Assembly: GCA_910589055.1 (NCBI GenBank)
Contig: CAJURN010000002.1
Coordinates: 124,909 to 188,908 of the forward strand
Source of the DNA: an uncultured Muribaculaceae bacterium
GTDB lineage: Bacteria; Bacteroidota; Bacteroidia; Bacteroidales; Muribaculaceae
Reading direction: 5' to 3'
Length of the DNA stretch: 64,000 nucleotides
The notes beneath the pieces are model-generated. The model did no database searches, had not been told where the DNA came from, and saw nothing but the letters and a program-made list of their open reading frames with translations. Shown one piece after another: positions 1-9,235 of the stretch. The translations under genes were made by a program, and so were the position numbers. Every line of letters starts with the position of its first letter. The first letter of the stretch is position 1.

Positions 1-3000
1 GGCTGTGGCGCGGATTGTTCCGGAGGTGGTTGCAGCCACATCGAAATCGGCCTGGAGCGAGGCCACGCGCTGGCGGTCGTAGAGGAAGTTCTCGAGCTTG
101 ACAGAGCCTTTTCCGGTAATCTGCTGCCCTGCGCGGTTAAGGCGCATGTCGGCATCGAGGTCGCCCTTCATCGGTGGCGCGAAGGGGTTGAGCGCAATCC
201 AGTCGGATATGTGGATGTTTGAAATCTTTACCACGATGTCTTCCTGGGCGCTGTGGCTGTGCATGATTTCTGTTGAGTCGCCGCCCTCGGTGGCGTGTTC
301 GGAGCCTTCGGTGTATATTGCGAGCGTACTGTTGCCGCCTTCCATCTCGACATTGGCGTCGATATGTCCTGTGGGCAGGAAGTATTCGATGAAATTGTCG
401 GGATTGACCTTCCACTGCTGATAGCCGATTATGGGCGAGTAAGGCGTGATATTTACCGTGAGCAGGGAATCGGCGAGCGCGGCTTTGAGTCCGAACTCGA
501 ATCCGGTCTTGCCCTTGATGTTTTCCTGATGCAGGAGCATACGCATCGTATTGCCGTCGAGCTTACCCGTGAGGCCAATCTTGGCCCATGAGTCGAGTGT
601 GCCGGGACGGTTACGCACGTTTGCGGCGAAGTGCAGGTGCTCGTCATGCTGCCCGAGGTCAAAGGTGATGGTGTCAAGACGCGTGTCGCCTGTCTTGAAT
701 TGGATTACACGAGAATCCAAGGCGAGAGTGCTGTCGTTGTCGGCCGAGAGGCTGAACGAGCGCAGCGACATTTTGCTTGGCGCGAGTATGTCGTTGATGA
801 GGTTCGACGAACCTGCGTTCACGTCAAGGGCAAATGCCGGAAGAGCCTTCTGCAGGGTGTCAACCTCCAACACGCGTGCCGCAATCTGTTTTGATAGAAT
901 TTCCGAAGCGGCGGAGAAGCGCGCTGCCAGAGTGTCGATTCCGCAGGGCGCACTGAAATTGGCCGTGAGGTCGCGGTTGGTTATGGCGGCGTTGGTTGTG
1001 GAATCGTTGGCATCGAGATGTGCCTTCACATCGCTCAGGCCGATTGTTCCCTCCATGCGGCGGAAGAAAAGATCAGTCAGTGTTACGTCGGCACGTATGT
1101 CGTTGCTGCCGGGACCGACGGTGGCATCGGCGGTCATCGTGATTTCGACGCTTGCCGGAGTTTCCGAGAAGTGGAGCGCCTGGAGGTCGATGTTGCGGCC
1201 GTCGATTGATGCGTTCCATGTATAGACTTTACCGTCGAGATTTCCGGCCGCCTCAAGAGTGAAGTCTGTGGCGGGGTTATCGCTCGAGAGGTTCAACTCG
1301 GCATGGCCGTCGGCGAGACTTGCCTTGCCGCGAATACCGGTGTAGGTGAATTTGTCGTAGCGGGCGCTGCTGATGTTCAGGTCGGCATCCATGGCCGTGG
1401 TTTTTACGAAGGGGTTGTAGCCGTGGCCTTTGGCAGATACAGTGGCTGTTACATCACCCACACCGAGCAGGGGCATGAAGGCATTTATCGGAAATCCGTT
1501 GGCTGTCACGGTGGCATTGTAGGCCTCGCGGCGGCTATTCCAGCGTCCGTCGAGTTTCAGCGCTCCCGAGCCGGTGCGGGCGGCAAGTCGTCCGTCAATC
1601 ACGCCCATGTTCATCTTCACGGTGCCACGCAGGGTCATGGGGGGAATGTTTAGGGTTTTGGCTGTGGCAGGTTCGAGCAGCGAGTTTTTTATGGAGTTTA
1701 CGTTTATGATACGTCCGTCGAGGGCTACTTCGCCTCCGAGCTGGTCGGGATTCATCATGTTGCGTACCACGCCCGATGCTTTCAGGGTGACGCAGCGATT
1801 GATTTCAAGGTCGATGTCCTGGATGTCGAGCGAGCCGGTTGTTCCGGTAACATCCGCCGTGAGCAGGATGTTTTCGCGAGCGGGGAGGGTGGCGAGATAA
1901 GGCAAGAAAGCCGGAAACATCATCTTCAGGTCAGCCGGAGCGAATCCTCCCTCGGCTTTGAGTCGCAGGGGAAGTGTAGGGTCGGAGGCCATGTCGCCCA
2001 TTCCGAGCATGCCGCTGAATGAGAGATCAGTTCCTGAGGGAGTGTCGAGGGAGAAGTCGGAGAAGGTGAGGGCGGTTTCCGAGATATCAAGCGTGCCCTT
2101 GGCGTGGATCCTGACGCCGCAGCGTTCGGTTCCGGTGATTTCGATGGGGAGTTTTACCGTGGATGCCTGATTGTAGAAATTATGGAGACGCAAATCAAGC
2201 GAGTCCACTTCAATGTATGCGAAGTCGAGTCCGGGCAGCGGGTTGACGCCTGCTGTGGTGTACAGACCCTTTGACCCGGAAAATGCTATGGAGTCGATTT
2301 CTACGGTCCACGGAGCCGAGGTGGATGAATCGTTTGCTTCGGGATATGGTCCGGCCTGAGCTATGGCTGCCGAGTCGGGTGCGATGTATCTTGCATCAAG
2401 TCCGCGGCCTGAGAATGTTCCGAGGGTTATGTGCTGTTTTTCAAGGTCGATTAAGCCGCTTTCGAGTTTGGCCGAACTTATCACAGCGGTGAGAGTGTCG
2501 ATGGAGGGCATCAACCGCATTGAATATCTGAAGTCTTCAAGACGCAGACGTCCGAGTGCAATGCTCATCTTTGTGGGAGCGGCTGCCGTGGTATCGCTTG
2601 CCGTGGTGTCGGGGCTGATAGTCATGTCAACGCTGCCGCCGCGGATCAGACCCTCGTCAAGGCTGATAGCCATGTCGGAGAGCCGCACGCTTGCCGATGG
2701 TATTGCCAGGGAGTCGGCGGTGATAGTCATGTACATGGCCGAATCGGGGGCGCCCATAACGTAGCGTGCGCGACGGAGCACAGCCTCGTCAATGCTCACT
2801 TTTCCGGCGAGCAGCGGCAGCAGGGCGATGCGGATGTCGGCCTGTCCGGCTGCAACGATAGTGTCAGCTCCGGTGGCATCAGTCATCGCAAGCCCTCCCA
2901 ATTCAAGATTGAGAGGAAAACGCAGACGGAAGGAGTCGAGACTGATACGGGTTGAACCCTGCTCGCCGAACTTTTCCACAATGGCTTTGCGCGCTGTTTC

Positions 3001-3114
3001 CTGCACCCAGGGGGAATAAAGGACAACAACGACACCGAGAATGAGCATGAGCACACCTAAAAGTATGAAGCCCACGGTCTTGCACGTATTTCTTATAGCT
3101 GTGATGACTTTCAC
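1..3114 (-). CDS. tamB: TamB-like translocation and assembly module protein, C-terminus off the window
   Basis: The minus frame is open from a GTG start at 3114 to the left edge, giving 1038 codons with no stop; the C-terminal TamB (DUF490) domain lies outside. The protein begins with a short basic segment and one hydrophobic helix (about residues 15-34), then a long stretch of repetitive beta-rich sequence typical of the AsmA/TamB bridge-like fold. The family spans the periplasm and helps assemble or supply lipid to the outer membrane. No in-frame ATG occurs between the upstream TAA and the GTG, which supports the GTG start. A good promoter lies about 80 bp upstream. Nearby BamA and Skp-like genes fit an envelope role. 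Bacteroidetes members usually have about 1500 residues, so roughly a third is missing here. Confidence 0.85.
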   Translation of the reverse strand, partial: MKVITAIRNTCKTVGFILLGVLMLILGVVVVLYSPWVQETARKAIVEKFGEQGSTRISLDSFRLRFPLNLELGGLAMTDATGADTIVAAGQADIRIALLPLLAGKVSIDEAVLRRARYVMGAPDSAMYMTITADSLAIPSASVRLSDMAISLDEGLIRGGSVDMTISPDTTASDTTAAAPTKMSIALGRLRLEDFRYSMRLMPSIDTLTAVISSAKLESGLIDLEKQHITLGTFSGRGLDARYIAPDSAAIAQAGPYPEANDSSTSAPWTVEIDSIAFSGSKGLYTTAGVNPLPGLDFAYIEVDSLDLRLHNFYNQASTVKLPIEITGTERCGVRIHAKGTLDISETALTFSDFSLDTPSGTDLSFSGMLGMGDMASDPTLPLRLKAEGGFAPADLKMMFPAFLPYLATLPARENILLTADVTGTTGSLDIQDIDLEINRCVTLKASGVVRNMMNPDQLGGEVALDGRIINVNSIKNSLLEPATAKTLNIPPMTLRGTVKMNMGVIDGRLAARTGSGALKLDGRWNSRREAYNATVTANGFPINAFMPLLGVGDVTATVSAKGHGYNPFVKTTAMDADLNISSARYDKFTYTGIRGKASLADGHAELNLSSDNPATDFTLEAAGNLDGKVYTWNASIDGRNIDLQALHFSETPASVEITMTADATVGPGSNDIRADVTLTDLFFRRMEGTIGLSDVKAHLDANDSTTNAAITNRDLTANFSAPCGIDTLAARFSAASEILSKQIAARVLEVDTLQKALPAFALDVNAGSSNLINDILAPSKMSLRSFSLSADNDSTLALDSRVIQFKTGDTRLDTITFDLGQHDEHLHFAANVRNRPGTLDSWAKIGLTGKLDGNTMRMLLHQENIKGKTGFEFGLKAALADSLLTVNITPYSPIIGYQQWKVNPDNFIEYFLPTGHIDANVEMEGGNSTLAIYTEGSEHATEGGDSTEIMHSHSAQEDIVVKISNIHISDWIALNPFAPPMKGDLDADMRLNRAGQQITGKGSVKLENFLYDRQRVASLQADFDVAATTSGTIRATA

Positions 3115-3194
3115 GATTCCGTAATTAAGGATTAGATATCTATATAACCGCCATGACAGTGTATTGGTTTGAGTATCTGTTCCGAAAATTTCTT

Positions 3195-3226
3195 CAAATT
3201 TAACTTAAATCCCCCGTATGAGCAAA
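3195..3226 (-). promoter_or_regulatory. Bacteroidetes-type promoter for tamB
   Basis: On the minus strand TTTG is followed by exactly 20 bp and then TAAATTTG, a perfect match to the sigma-ABfr consensus. The predicted start near 3188 leaves a leader of about 75 nt before the GTG codon. It sits downstream of the terminator of the neighbouring gene, so tamB appears to be transcribed on its own. Confidence 0.65.
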
Positions 3227-3243
3227 TAAAGAATATAAACCAC

Positions 3244-3279
3244 ACGCCCCGGCGGAGCATCAGATGTCCGTCGGGGCGT
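3244..3279 (-). terminator. Intrinsic terminator after the winged-helix gene
   Basis: Arms 3244-3255 and 3268-3279 pair over 12 positions (ACGCCCCG core, one G-U pair). It lies 25 bp beyond the stop of the gene at 3305-3520. The T-rich stretch on the minus-strand side is imperfect. Confidence 0.6.
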
Positions 3280-3304
3280 ATTATGGATGAGTGTCGGTAA
3301 GGAA

Positions 3305-3520
3305 TTATTCCTGAACGAGAGTGATGATATATTCCTTTTCGTCTTCGGGATCAACGTCGATGTTGATTTTGCCTTCGCGGGCAAGCCATCCGAGGGCTGC
3401 GAAGACTTCCTTGTCTTTCAGTTTAGTGATTTTTTTGAGCTGTTTAAGACCGAGAGCGTCTGCGGTGTTGAGTGCTACCCAGACTGTGCCGGCGTTTGTG
3501 CCGATTACTTCAGTGTTCAT
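3305..3520 (-). CDS. Small winged helix-turn-helix protein (DUF2582 family)
   Basis: A 71-residue protein that fits the DUF2582 winged-helix family, small single-domain proteins common in Bacteroidetes. It shows a helical first half with a recognition-helix-like segment (KLKDKEVFAALGWLAREG) and a beta-wing-like acidic tail. Nothing in the sequence identifies a DNA target. The gene is monocistronic: a hairpin terminator follows it and a TAAATTTG -7 box lies about 90 bp upstream (3611-3618), without a clear -33 partner. Whether it binds DNA is inferred from the fold only. Confidence 0.75.
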   Translation of the reverse strand: MNTEVIGTNAGTVWVALNTADALGLKQLKKITKLKDKEVFAALGWLAREGKINIDVDPEDEKEYIITLVQE

Positions 3521-3610
3521 TGTAAGTTAATTTAGGTTGTTAGACAATATAAATTCTACAAGATATAACGTGTAAACAGTTAATTGTGTTCTGCACAGGA
3601 AGAACGGATG

Positions 3611-3618
3611 CAAATTTA
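3611..3618 (-). promoter_or_regulatory. Possible -7 box for the winged-helix gene
   Basis: TAAATTTG on the minus strand matches the Bacteroidetes -7 element. No TTTG is present 19-21 bp upstream, so this is a partial match. It would give a leader of about 85 nt. Confidence 0.35.
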
Positions 3619-3683
3619 AGACTTTTTTTTAAATCAATTATGATTTTGTTAACAAAACTTCGTCCGTATCGCCTTTTTTGCAA

Positions 3684-3721
3684 CAAAAAAACGGCGGTAG
3701 CCCCGAAAAAGGACACCGCCG
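3684..3721 (-). terminator. Terminator after the ompH pair
   Basis: CGGCGGT (3692-3698) pairs with ACCGCCG (3715-3721). On the minus strand the stem is followed by an uninterrupted T run (the A tract at 3685-3691). It closes the envelope gene run that ends at 3747. Confidence 0.7.
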
Positions 3722-3746
3722 CGGTATTTTTTGCGGATACGGATGA

Positions 3747-4253
3747 TTACTGGATGCCGAGTTTAGCCTTTACCTGAGCGGTAAGGTCGGTCACGTCGGA
3801 ACCGGCATAGAGAATCAGGCCGGGATCGTTGGGAAGAACGAAGGTGTAGCCGCCTTCCTGGCCTACGCTCTTGATGGCTTCAAGAAGTTTCTGCTGGATG
3901 GGTGCGGAAAGACGCTGGCTGAGGGCTTCGAGTTCCTGCTGTGCTGTTGCGTGGAACTGCTGGAGCTTCTGTTCCTTGTCGCTGATTTCCTGCATGCGGC
4001 GCTCTTTGATCGACTCGGGAGTGGCGGGGTCGTTCTGGATTGCCTGGAAGTCGGTGTAGAGCTTGTTCATCTCTTCCTTGAGCTTCATGAATTCATCTTC
4101 ATATTTCTTGGAAGCATCGGTAATCTGTGTGCGCATTGCTGTGCTTTCGGGCATTGCCTCGAAAACCTGACCGAGGTCAACAGTGCCGAATTTCTGTGCG
4201 AACGCTGACAGGGGGAGTGCTATTACAATAGCGATAAGAAGTTTTTTGAACAT
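3747..4253 (-). CDS. OmpH/Skp family periplasmic chaperone (copy 2)
   Basis: A 168-residue exported protein with a signal peptide (residues 1-19, ending SAFA-Q) and the OmpH layout: a short strand (FGTVDLGQVF), a long charged helical hairpin (about residues 40-120, rich in K, E and Q) and a C-terminal strand. Skp-type chaperones hold unfolded outer-membrane proteins in the periplasm for delivery to BamA. It is the last gene of the run that includes bamA, 57 bp downstream of a second ompH, and is followed by a strong terminator. The two copies are only distantly similar, so they may have different clients. Confidence 0.9.
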   Translation of the reverse strand: MFKKLLIAIVIALPLSAFAQKFGTVDLGQVFEAMPESTAMRTQITDASKKYEDEFMKLKEEMNKLYTDFQAIQNDPATPESIKERRMQEISDKEQKLQQFHATAQQELEALSQRLSAPIQQKLLEAIKSVGQEGGYTFVLPNDPGLILYAGSDVTDLTAQVKAKLGIQ

Positions 4254-4310
4254 GATTTTTTTATGTTTAGAATTAATTATTTTTCGTTAGTGGAAACAAA
4301 TGTACAACTT

Positions 4311-4829
4311 TTAATTGGAATAACCCAATTTTGCGAGCACCTCGTTGCTGATGTCGATTCGCGGAGAGGCATAAATTATGTCGGAAGATGAGGCGCGGTC
4401 GAATATGGCCTGGTAGCCCCGCTCCTCGCTAACTTTCTTGATGGCGTTGTATACGTCGTCCTGGATAGGTTTCAGAAGAGTCTGACGTTTTTTGTACAGC
4501 TCACCTTCCGGACCGAAATATTTGTAGCGGAGCTCGGTCGCTTCCTTTTCTTTGGCAACGATTTCTTCCTCGCGCTTCTTCACCTGTTCTTCGGTGAGGA
4601 ACACCTTATCGGCGAGATAGGTCTGATACATGTTCTCGGCCTCTTTGCCGACGGCTTCAACTTCTTTCTGCCAGCGTTGCGAGAGCTGGTTGAGCTGTTC
4701 GTTAGCCATCTCGTAGGAGGGCACGTTGCGGAGTATGTATTCCATGTCGACCAGGGCAAACTTCTGTGCACTGGCGCTGATGGCTGCTACTGCGGCAAGC
4801 ACAATCAGGAGTATTACTTTTCTTTTCAT
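4311..4829 (-). CDS. OmpH/Skp family periplasmic chaperone (copy 1)
   Basis: A 172-residue protein with a signal peptide (to about residue 21, SASA-Q) followed by FALVDMEYIL and a long charged coiled-coil section (about residues 40-125) typical of OmpH/Skp. The C-terminal segment (YQAIFDRASSSDIIYASPRIDIS) matches the family's closing beta segment. It follows bamA by 127 bp in the same direction, an arrangement shared with other Bacteroidetes. It likely works with BamA in outer-membrane protein assembly. Confidence 0.9.
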   Translation of the reverse strand: MKRKVILLIVLAAVAAISASAQKFALVDMEYILRNVPSYEMANEQLNQLSQRWQKEVEAVGKEAENMYQTYLADKVFLTEEQVKKREEEIVAKEKEATELRYKYFGPEGELYKKRQTLLKPIQDDVYNAIKKVSEERGYQAIFDRASSSDIIYASPRIDISNEVLAKLGYSN

Positions 4830-4956
4830 TGTTTTGTTTTTCTTCTTTTAAGGTAAGTACGTCTTAATGAATAAGACTCCGTAATCGGAAAAGGTTTAGC
4901 TCCGGCACCGGGGAATATGGCGAAAAATAGTTAAAGCCATATTCATCCGTGTGTCA

Positions 4957-7590
4957 TCAGAACTCCTGTCCGAGGATGAAGTGGAAGTGGCTTCCACCCT
5001 TTTCTCCGAACACGCGGTCGAAACCGTAGGCCCAGTCGATACCCATCAGACCAACCATCGGGAGCTGGATACGAACACCGGCACCGGCACTGCGCTTGAG
5101 ACTGAAGGGATTGAATTGTCCCACCGAGGTCCATGCGTTACCGCCTTCAACGAAGGCCAGGGCATAGATTGTGGTGGTCTGCTGGAGCATGAGGGGGAAG
5201 TGGAGCTCGAGACCCATGCGGGTGTAGGCGTAGCCTTCGGAACCCCAGGGAGTGAGGGCGCCGTTGTCGTAGCCTCGCAGGGCAATTGTCTCGGTTGCGT
5301 AGGTGTAGGAACCTGACATACCGTCACCGCCCACATAGAATGTCTCGAAGGGCGATTTGAGATATTTGTTGTAGCTGCCGAGAAGACCGAAGTCGAAGCG
5401 GGTCATGAGCACCGGAGTCCACTGCTGTGAAGTCGACAGCGGAGTGTAGGTGCGCGAGCGGAAGCGTATTTTCCAGTATTCAATCCAGCGGTAGAGCTGT
5501 TTCTTGGATTCGATTGTGTTCTGTTCGCTGAGCTGCTGCCAGTTCTTCTTGCCGAAGAGCGAAGCCGGAGGTGTCATCTGCACGCTCAGTGAGAACATAG
5601 AACCGCTACGGGTGTAGATGGGGTTGTCGATTGACTGGCGTGCGAGGGTGAGACCGAGCACGAGGGCGTTCGACGTACCATTGTTCATGTAGTAGAGGTA
5701 TTCCCAGTTCTTGAGGTAGTACCAGTTGTAGCCGAGTTCGGCGGTGAAGGTGAAATAGTCGTCGGGCCAGTTGAGACGCTTACCGAAGCCTACGTTCACA
5801 CCCACCATCTGAAGCACCTTGTTCGGGTCGAGCGAAGCCTGGTAGCTGTTCTGGTAGTAGTCGTTGTAGTAGTTGCTGTTCATGCCGGGAATGTATCCGA
5901 GTCCGGAGCCCCAGAGCATGGAGTTGGACCAGGTGCTGTTGTAGAACGATGAGTTCACACCGGTCTGGCGGCTGTAATAAGCGGAAACGGAGAGTGAGTT
6001 GGGTCGTTTGCCACCGAACCAGGGATCAAGGAAGGAGATTGCATACGACTGGTAGTAGCGGGCGTTGGTCTGCGCGCTGATGGTGAATGTCTGACCTTCA
6101 CCCTGGGGGATGATGCCGCGGTAGGTGCTGGGATAGAAGAGGTTCTTTATGGAGAAGTTGGTGAATTTAAGCGCCAGCTTTCCGATAATACCTGTCTGAC
6201 CCCAACCGAGGGAGAATTCCACCTGGTCGTTGGCTTTTGATTCGAGGTTGAGAGCCACGTCAACGGTTCCGTTCTGTTCGTTGGGCTGGATGTCGGGCAC
6301 CATGTTCTCGGGGTTGAAGTGGCCTGTCTGGGCGATTTCGCGGAGCGAGCGCATGAGCTGGGCCTTGCTGAAGAGGTCGCCGGGGCGCACACGGAGCTCA
6401 CGGCGGATAACCTTTTCGTAGAGCCGGTCGTTACCGTTGATTACAACGTTGTTGATGCGGGCCTGCGGGCCTTCCATCATTCGCATTTCCAGAGAAATGG
6501 AGTCGCCGTCGATATCGCGTTCGATGGGCACGAGCTGATAGAAGAGGTAGCCGTTGTCCATGTAGAGGTTGCTTACTGCATCTTCGTCTTCGTTAAGACG
6601 CTTGTTCATCATCTTCTGATTGTAGACGTCGCCCGACTTCATGCCCAGGTAGTCGTCAAGGAGTTCGCTGGGATACACGGTGTTGCCCACCCATTTGATA
6701 TCCTTGATGAAGTACTGCTTGCCTTCGTCGACGGTGATGTGTACGTCGACGGTCTTTTCATCGTAGGGCACAACGCTGTCGGCCACGATGCGTGCGTCGC
6801 GGTAGCCTTTCTCGTTATATTTCTCAAGGATTCGGTTGAGATCGTCCTTGTAGTCGGATTCAACGAACTTCTTCTGGCTGAAGATTTTGAGAAGATCCCA
6901 TTTTTCGTTTGTTTTCTTGATGGTGCGTTTGATGGTACGGTCGGAGAGCACTTCGTTGCCGTCGATGTAGATTTTATGCACCTTCACCTTGTCGTGCTTA
7001 TCAACGACGATGTCCACTATCATCTCGTTTTTGGCCGACAGGTCCTCGCGGAGGTTGACGTTCACAGTCGCATTGCCGAAACCTTTGTCCTTGAAGTATT
7101 TTCCAACGATTGCCTCGATGCGGTTCACGATATTCTGGGTAATCTGATTGCCCTTCATGAGCTGGAGACGCTCCTGGAGGTCTTCACGCTCGCCTTTTTT
7201 CATTCCGATGTAGTTGACCTGCGAGATTCGGGGCTGAGTGCGCAGCTCAAGGGTGAGCCAAGCCTTGTTGCCAACGGTCTTGTCAAGGAGCACGCGCGCC
7301 TGAGAGAAGAGCTGCTGGTGCATCAGTCGCTTCACAGCATTTGTGATGTCGTCGCCGGGGATTGTAAGGCGGTCGCCGGGTTTGAGTCCCGCGAAGCCGA
7401 GAATGATGTCATCGTCATAGTTGGGCGCACCTTCAATCTTGATGTCCACGATTTCGTAGGTCTTGGGCATGGATGTGTATATCACATTGGGAGAGAAGAT
7501 TGTGTCGGTGGCTTCCTGCGCGGCGGTCTTGCCGGGCGCGGTCGCGCACAGCAAAGCGAGCATCAGCAGTGAGAATATCTTATATCGCAT
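4957..7590 (-). CDS. bamA: Outer membrane protein assembly factor BamA
   Basis: An 877-residue Omp85 protein. After a signal peptide (about residues 1-24) come POTRA repeats filling roughly residues 45-440, then a 16-strand Omp85 barrel to a C-terminal phenylalanine (LGQEF). The conserved loop-6 motif appears as RGYD at residues 772-775, the usual variant of VRGF/Y. BamA inserts beta-barrel proteins into the outer membrane. It lies between uppS (50 bp upstream) and two Skp-like chaperones downstream, all on the same strand. Length and features are normal for Bacteroidetes BamA. A 417-codon open frame on the opposite strand is a shadow. Confidence 0.97.
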   Translation of the reverse strand: MRYKIFSLLMLALLCATAPGKTAAQEATDTIFSPNVIYTSMPKTYEIVDIKIEGAPNYDDDIILGFAGLKPGDRLTIPGDDITNAVKRLMHQQLFSQARVLLDKTVGNKAWLTLELRTQPRISQVNYIGMKKGEREDLQERLQLMKGNQITQNIVNRIEAIVGKYFKDKGFGNATVNVNLREDLSAKNEMIVDIVVDKHDKVKVHKIYIDGNEVLSDRTIKRTIKKTNEKWDLLKIFSQKKFVESDYKDDLNRILEKYNEKGYRDARIVADSVVPYDEKTVDVHITVDEGKQYFIKDIKWVGNTVYPSELLDDYLGMKSGDVYNQKMMNKRLNEDEDAVSNLYMDNGYLFYQLVPIERDIDGDSISLEMRMMEGPQARINNVVINGNDRLYEKVIRRELRVRPGDLFSKAQLMRSLREIAQTGHFNPENMVPDIQPNEQNGTVDVALNLESKANDQVEFSLGWGQTGIIGKLALKFTNFSIKNLFYPSTYRGIIPQGEGQTFTISAQTNARYYQSYAISFLDPWFGGKRPNSLSVSAYYSRQTGVNSSFYNSTWSNSMLWGSGLGYIPGMNSNYYNDYYQNSYQASLDPNKVLQMVGVNVGFGKRLNWPDDYFTFTAELGYNWYYLKNWEYLYYMNNGTSNALVLGLTLARQSIDNPIYTRSGSMFSLSVQMTPPASLFGKKNWQQLSEQNTIESKKQLYRWIEYWKIRFRSRTYTPLSTSQQWTPVLMTRFDFGLLGSYNKYLKSPFETFYVGGDGMSGSYTYATETIALRGYDNGALTPWGSEGYAYTRMGLELHFPLMLQQTTTIYALAFVEGGNAWTSVGQFNPFSLKRSAGAGVRIQLPMVGLMGIDWAYGFDRVFGEKGGSHFHFILGQEF

Positions 7591-7640
7591 AGTGGATGGT
7601 GAATGTTGCGGAATGATTGGGGACGGGAGAGGTTTACGGT

Positions 7641-8387
7641 TTATTTTGCTTCTATCTGTTCGCCGGTGAGGCCGAAACGGCGCTGTCGGCGGTTGAATTC
7701 TTCGATATGGCCGAAAAACTCTTCTTTGGAGTAGTCAGGCCAGAATGTCGGGGTGAAGATCAGTTCGGTGTAGGCGATCTGATACAGGAGGTAGTTGCTT
7801 ATGCGGCGGTCGCCTCCGGTGCGGATGAGCAGGTCGGGATCGGGCATCCCGGCGGTGGCAAGGTGGCTTGCAAACAGCTCGGGAGTCACATCGTCGGGAT
7901 TGAGCGAGCCGTCGGCTGCCTGACGGCACAGTGAGGCTGCGGCGCGGGCTATTTCCCAGCGCGATGAATAGCTGAGGGCAAGCACGAGATTGAGCCCTGT
8001 GCATCCCGATGTCTCGGCCATGCACTTTTCAAGGCGTGCGCGGGCTTCAGCGGGCATGCGGTCGAGGTCGCCTATCGAACTCAGCCGTACATTATTCTTT
8101 ATCAAATCAGGCGTCTCGCGTTCGATGGCAATCACGATAAGATGCATGAGCGCATCGACTTCGGTCTTGGGACGGTTCCAGTTTTCGGTGGAGAAGGTGT
8201 ATAGCGTGAGGTATCCGATTCCGGCCTCGGAGGCGGCTTCGGTGATGCGTCTCACGGTGTTCACTCCCTCGACGTGGCCTTCGGAACGGTCGAGGCCGCG
8301 GGCCTGTGCCCAGCGTCCGTTTCCGTCCATTATGACGGCTACGTGGAGTGGTGCGGGGCATTTTCCGGTGTTGTCAGTTTTTTCCAT
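7641..8387 (-). CDS. uppS: Isoprenyl transferase (undecaprenyl diphosphate synthase)
   Basis: A 248-residue cis-prenyltransferase that condenses isopentenyl diphosphate units onto farnesyl diphosphate to make the C55 carrier for peptidoglycan and polysaccharide synthesis. The catalytic motif MDGNGRWAQ is present with the key aspartate at residue 21. Other family blocks are visible: LTLYTFSTENWNRP and, near the C-terminus, DLLIRTGGDRRISNYLLYQIAYTE split across the substrate-binding region. It lies between the DUF6089 gene and bamA, a conserved order in Bacteroidetes. Confidence 0.97.
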   Translation of the reverse strand: MEKTDNTGKCPAPLHVAVIMDGNGRWAQARGLDRSEGHVEGVNTVRRITEAASEAGIGYLTLYTFSTENWNRPKTEVDALMHLIVIAIERETPDLIKNNVRLSSIGDLDRMPAEARARLEKCMAETSGCTGLNLVLALSYSSRWEIARAAASLCRQAADGSLNPDDVTPELFASHLATAGMPDPDLLIRTGGDRRISNYLLYQIAYTELIFTPTFWPDYSKEEFFGHIEEFNRRQRRFGLTGEQIEAK

Positions 8388-8444
8388 TTCGGATTGTCGG
8401 TGGGGTGATACTTAGGGTTTATTTCAATCGTGCTTTCTGTTGGC

Positions 8445-9215
8445 TCAGTCGACGTAGTGGCAGGTCTCGCAGCGCTTGCCGAATTCGTAGGATATTCCTA
8501 TGGTGAGACGGCTGTACCAGTCGGTGTCCTTGTAGAAAGCTATCTTTATATTATTAATGTCGTTGAGGTCGGGTCCGTCGAACTTATGGCTGAAGGCCTT
8601 TGTCATGGTAAATTCCAGACCAAGGTTCAGGCGCTCGCGAAGTTTGTACTTCACGCCGAGACCCATCGGGATTGTTGGTGCCACGGCGGTGTTTCCTCCT
8701 GAAGAGGCCAAAGCCACGCCAAGGCCCACGGTGAGGTAGGGCGACCAGCGGCGCAGCCGCTTGTAAGTCTCGCCGATGCCGTAGCTGAAAAAATTGAATT
8801 CGGCACGTGCGTCGAGTTCATAGACCTGCGTGCTGAACTTGTATGTGGCGTTGCCGGGGAGCACATTCGCCATGCCTTCGGTATTGCCTGAAAGGCCGAA
8901 GGTCGAGAACACGCCGCGGATGGCCCAGCGGGTGTCGTGGATGTAGCGGAAAGATGCCTCGCCGTCGAAACCGGGTTTCTTGAAGATGTTGGAACTGTTG
9001 GCCTCACCGAGATAGCCGCTCATGCCAAGTTGCACACCGATGTCGAATTTGTAGGGCGCCGATTGCGCCTGCATTGTTCCCGCGGCTCCTGCAAGCGCGC
9101 ACAGCAGCAGCAGCAGTGCGACTGCGACGCGTACCGCGGCGGAGAATCTCCGTTGCGGCAGGGGGCATGGCATGTTGCTTGCGGTCATTGCGTTGGAACT
9201 GAAGGATGCGGTCAT
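8445..9215 (-). CDS. DUF6089-type outer membrane beta-barrel protein
   Basis: An exported barrel-like protein of about 256 residues. A hydrophobic signal segment (VAVALLLLLCALAGAAG) is followed by YKFDIGVQLGMSGYLGEANSSN, the opening typical of DUF6089 barrels, then alternating beta strands. The start is uncertain: an in-frame codon at 9281 would overlap the upstream gene by 46 bp; 9215, 9188 and 9173 are further options, and 9215 is the first that avoids overlap. The family is usually found beside uppS and bamA, as here, which suggests outer-membrane biogenesis, but no activity is established. Confidence 0.75.
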   Translation of the reverse strand: MTASFSSNAMTASNMPCPLPQRRFSAAVRVAVALLLLLCALAGAAGTMQAQSAPYKFDIGVQLGMSGYLGEANSSNIFKKPGFDGEASFRYIHDTRWAIRGVFSTFGLSGNTEGMANVLPGNATYKFSTQVYELDARAEFNFFSYGIGETYKRLRRWSPYLTVGLGVALASSGGNTAVAPTIPMGLGVKYKLRERLNLGLEFTMTKAFSHKFDGPDLNDINNIKIAFYKDTDWYSRLTIGISYEFGKRCETCHYVD

Positions 9216-9235
9216 CGGTGCGGCGGGGCGCTTGC

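Noticed and set aside
6319..7572. A 417-codon open frame on the plus strand, antisense to bamA
   Set aside because: It lies wholly within the bamA coding sequence, has low-complexity valine/aspartate-rich composition expected from antisense of a GC-biased gene, and no domain. Similar shadows exist opposite the TonB receptor (52371-53780), ftcD (60947-62128) and the 43.8-49.4 kb genes (47494-49380).
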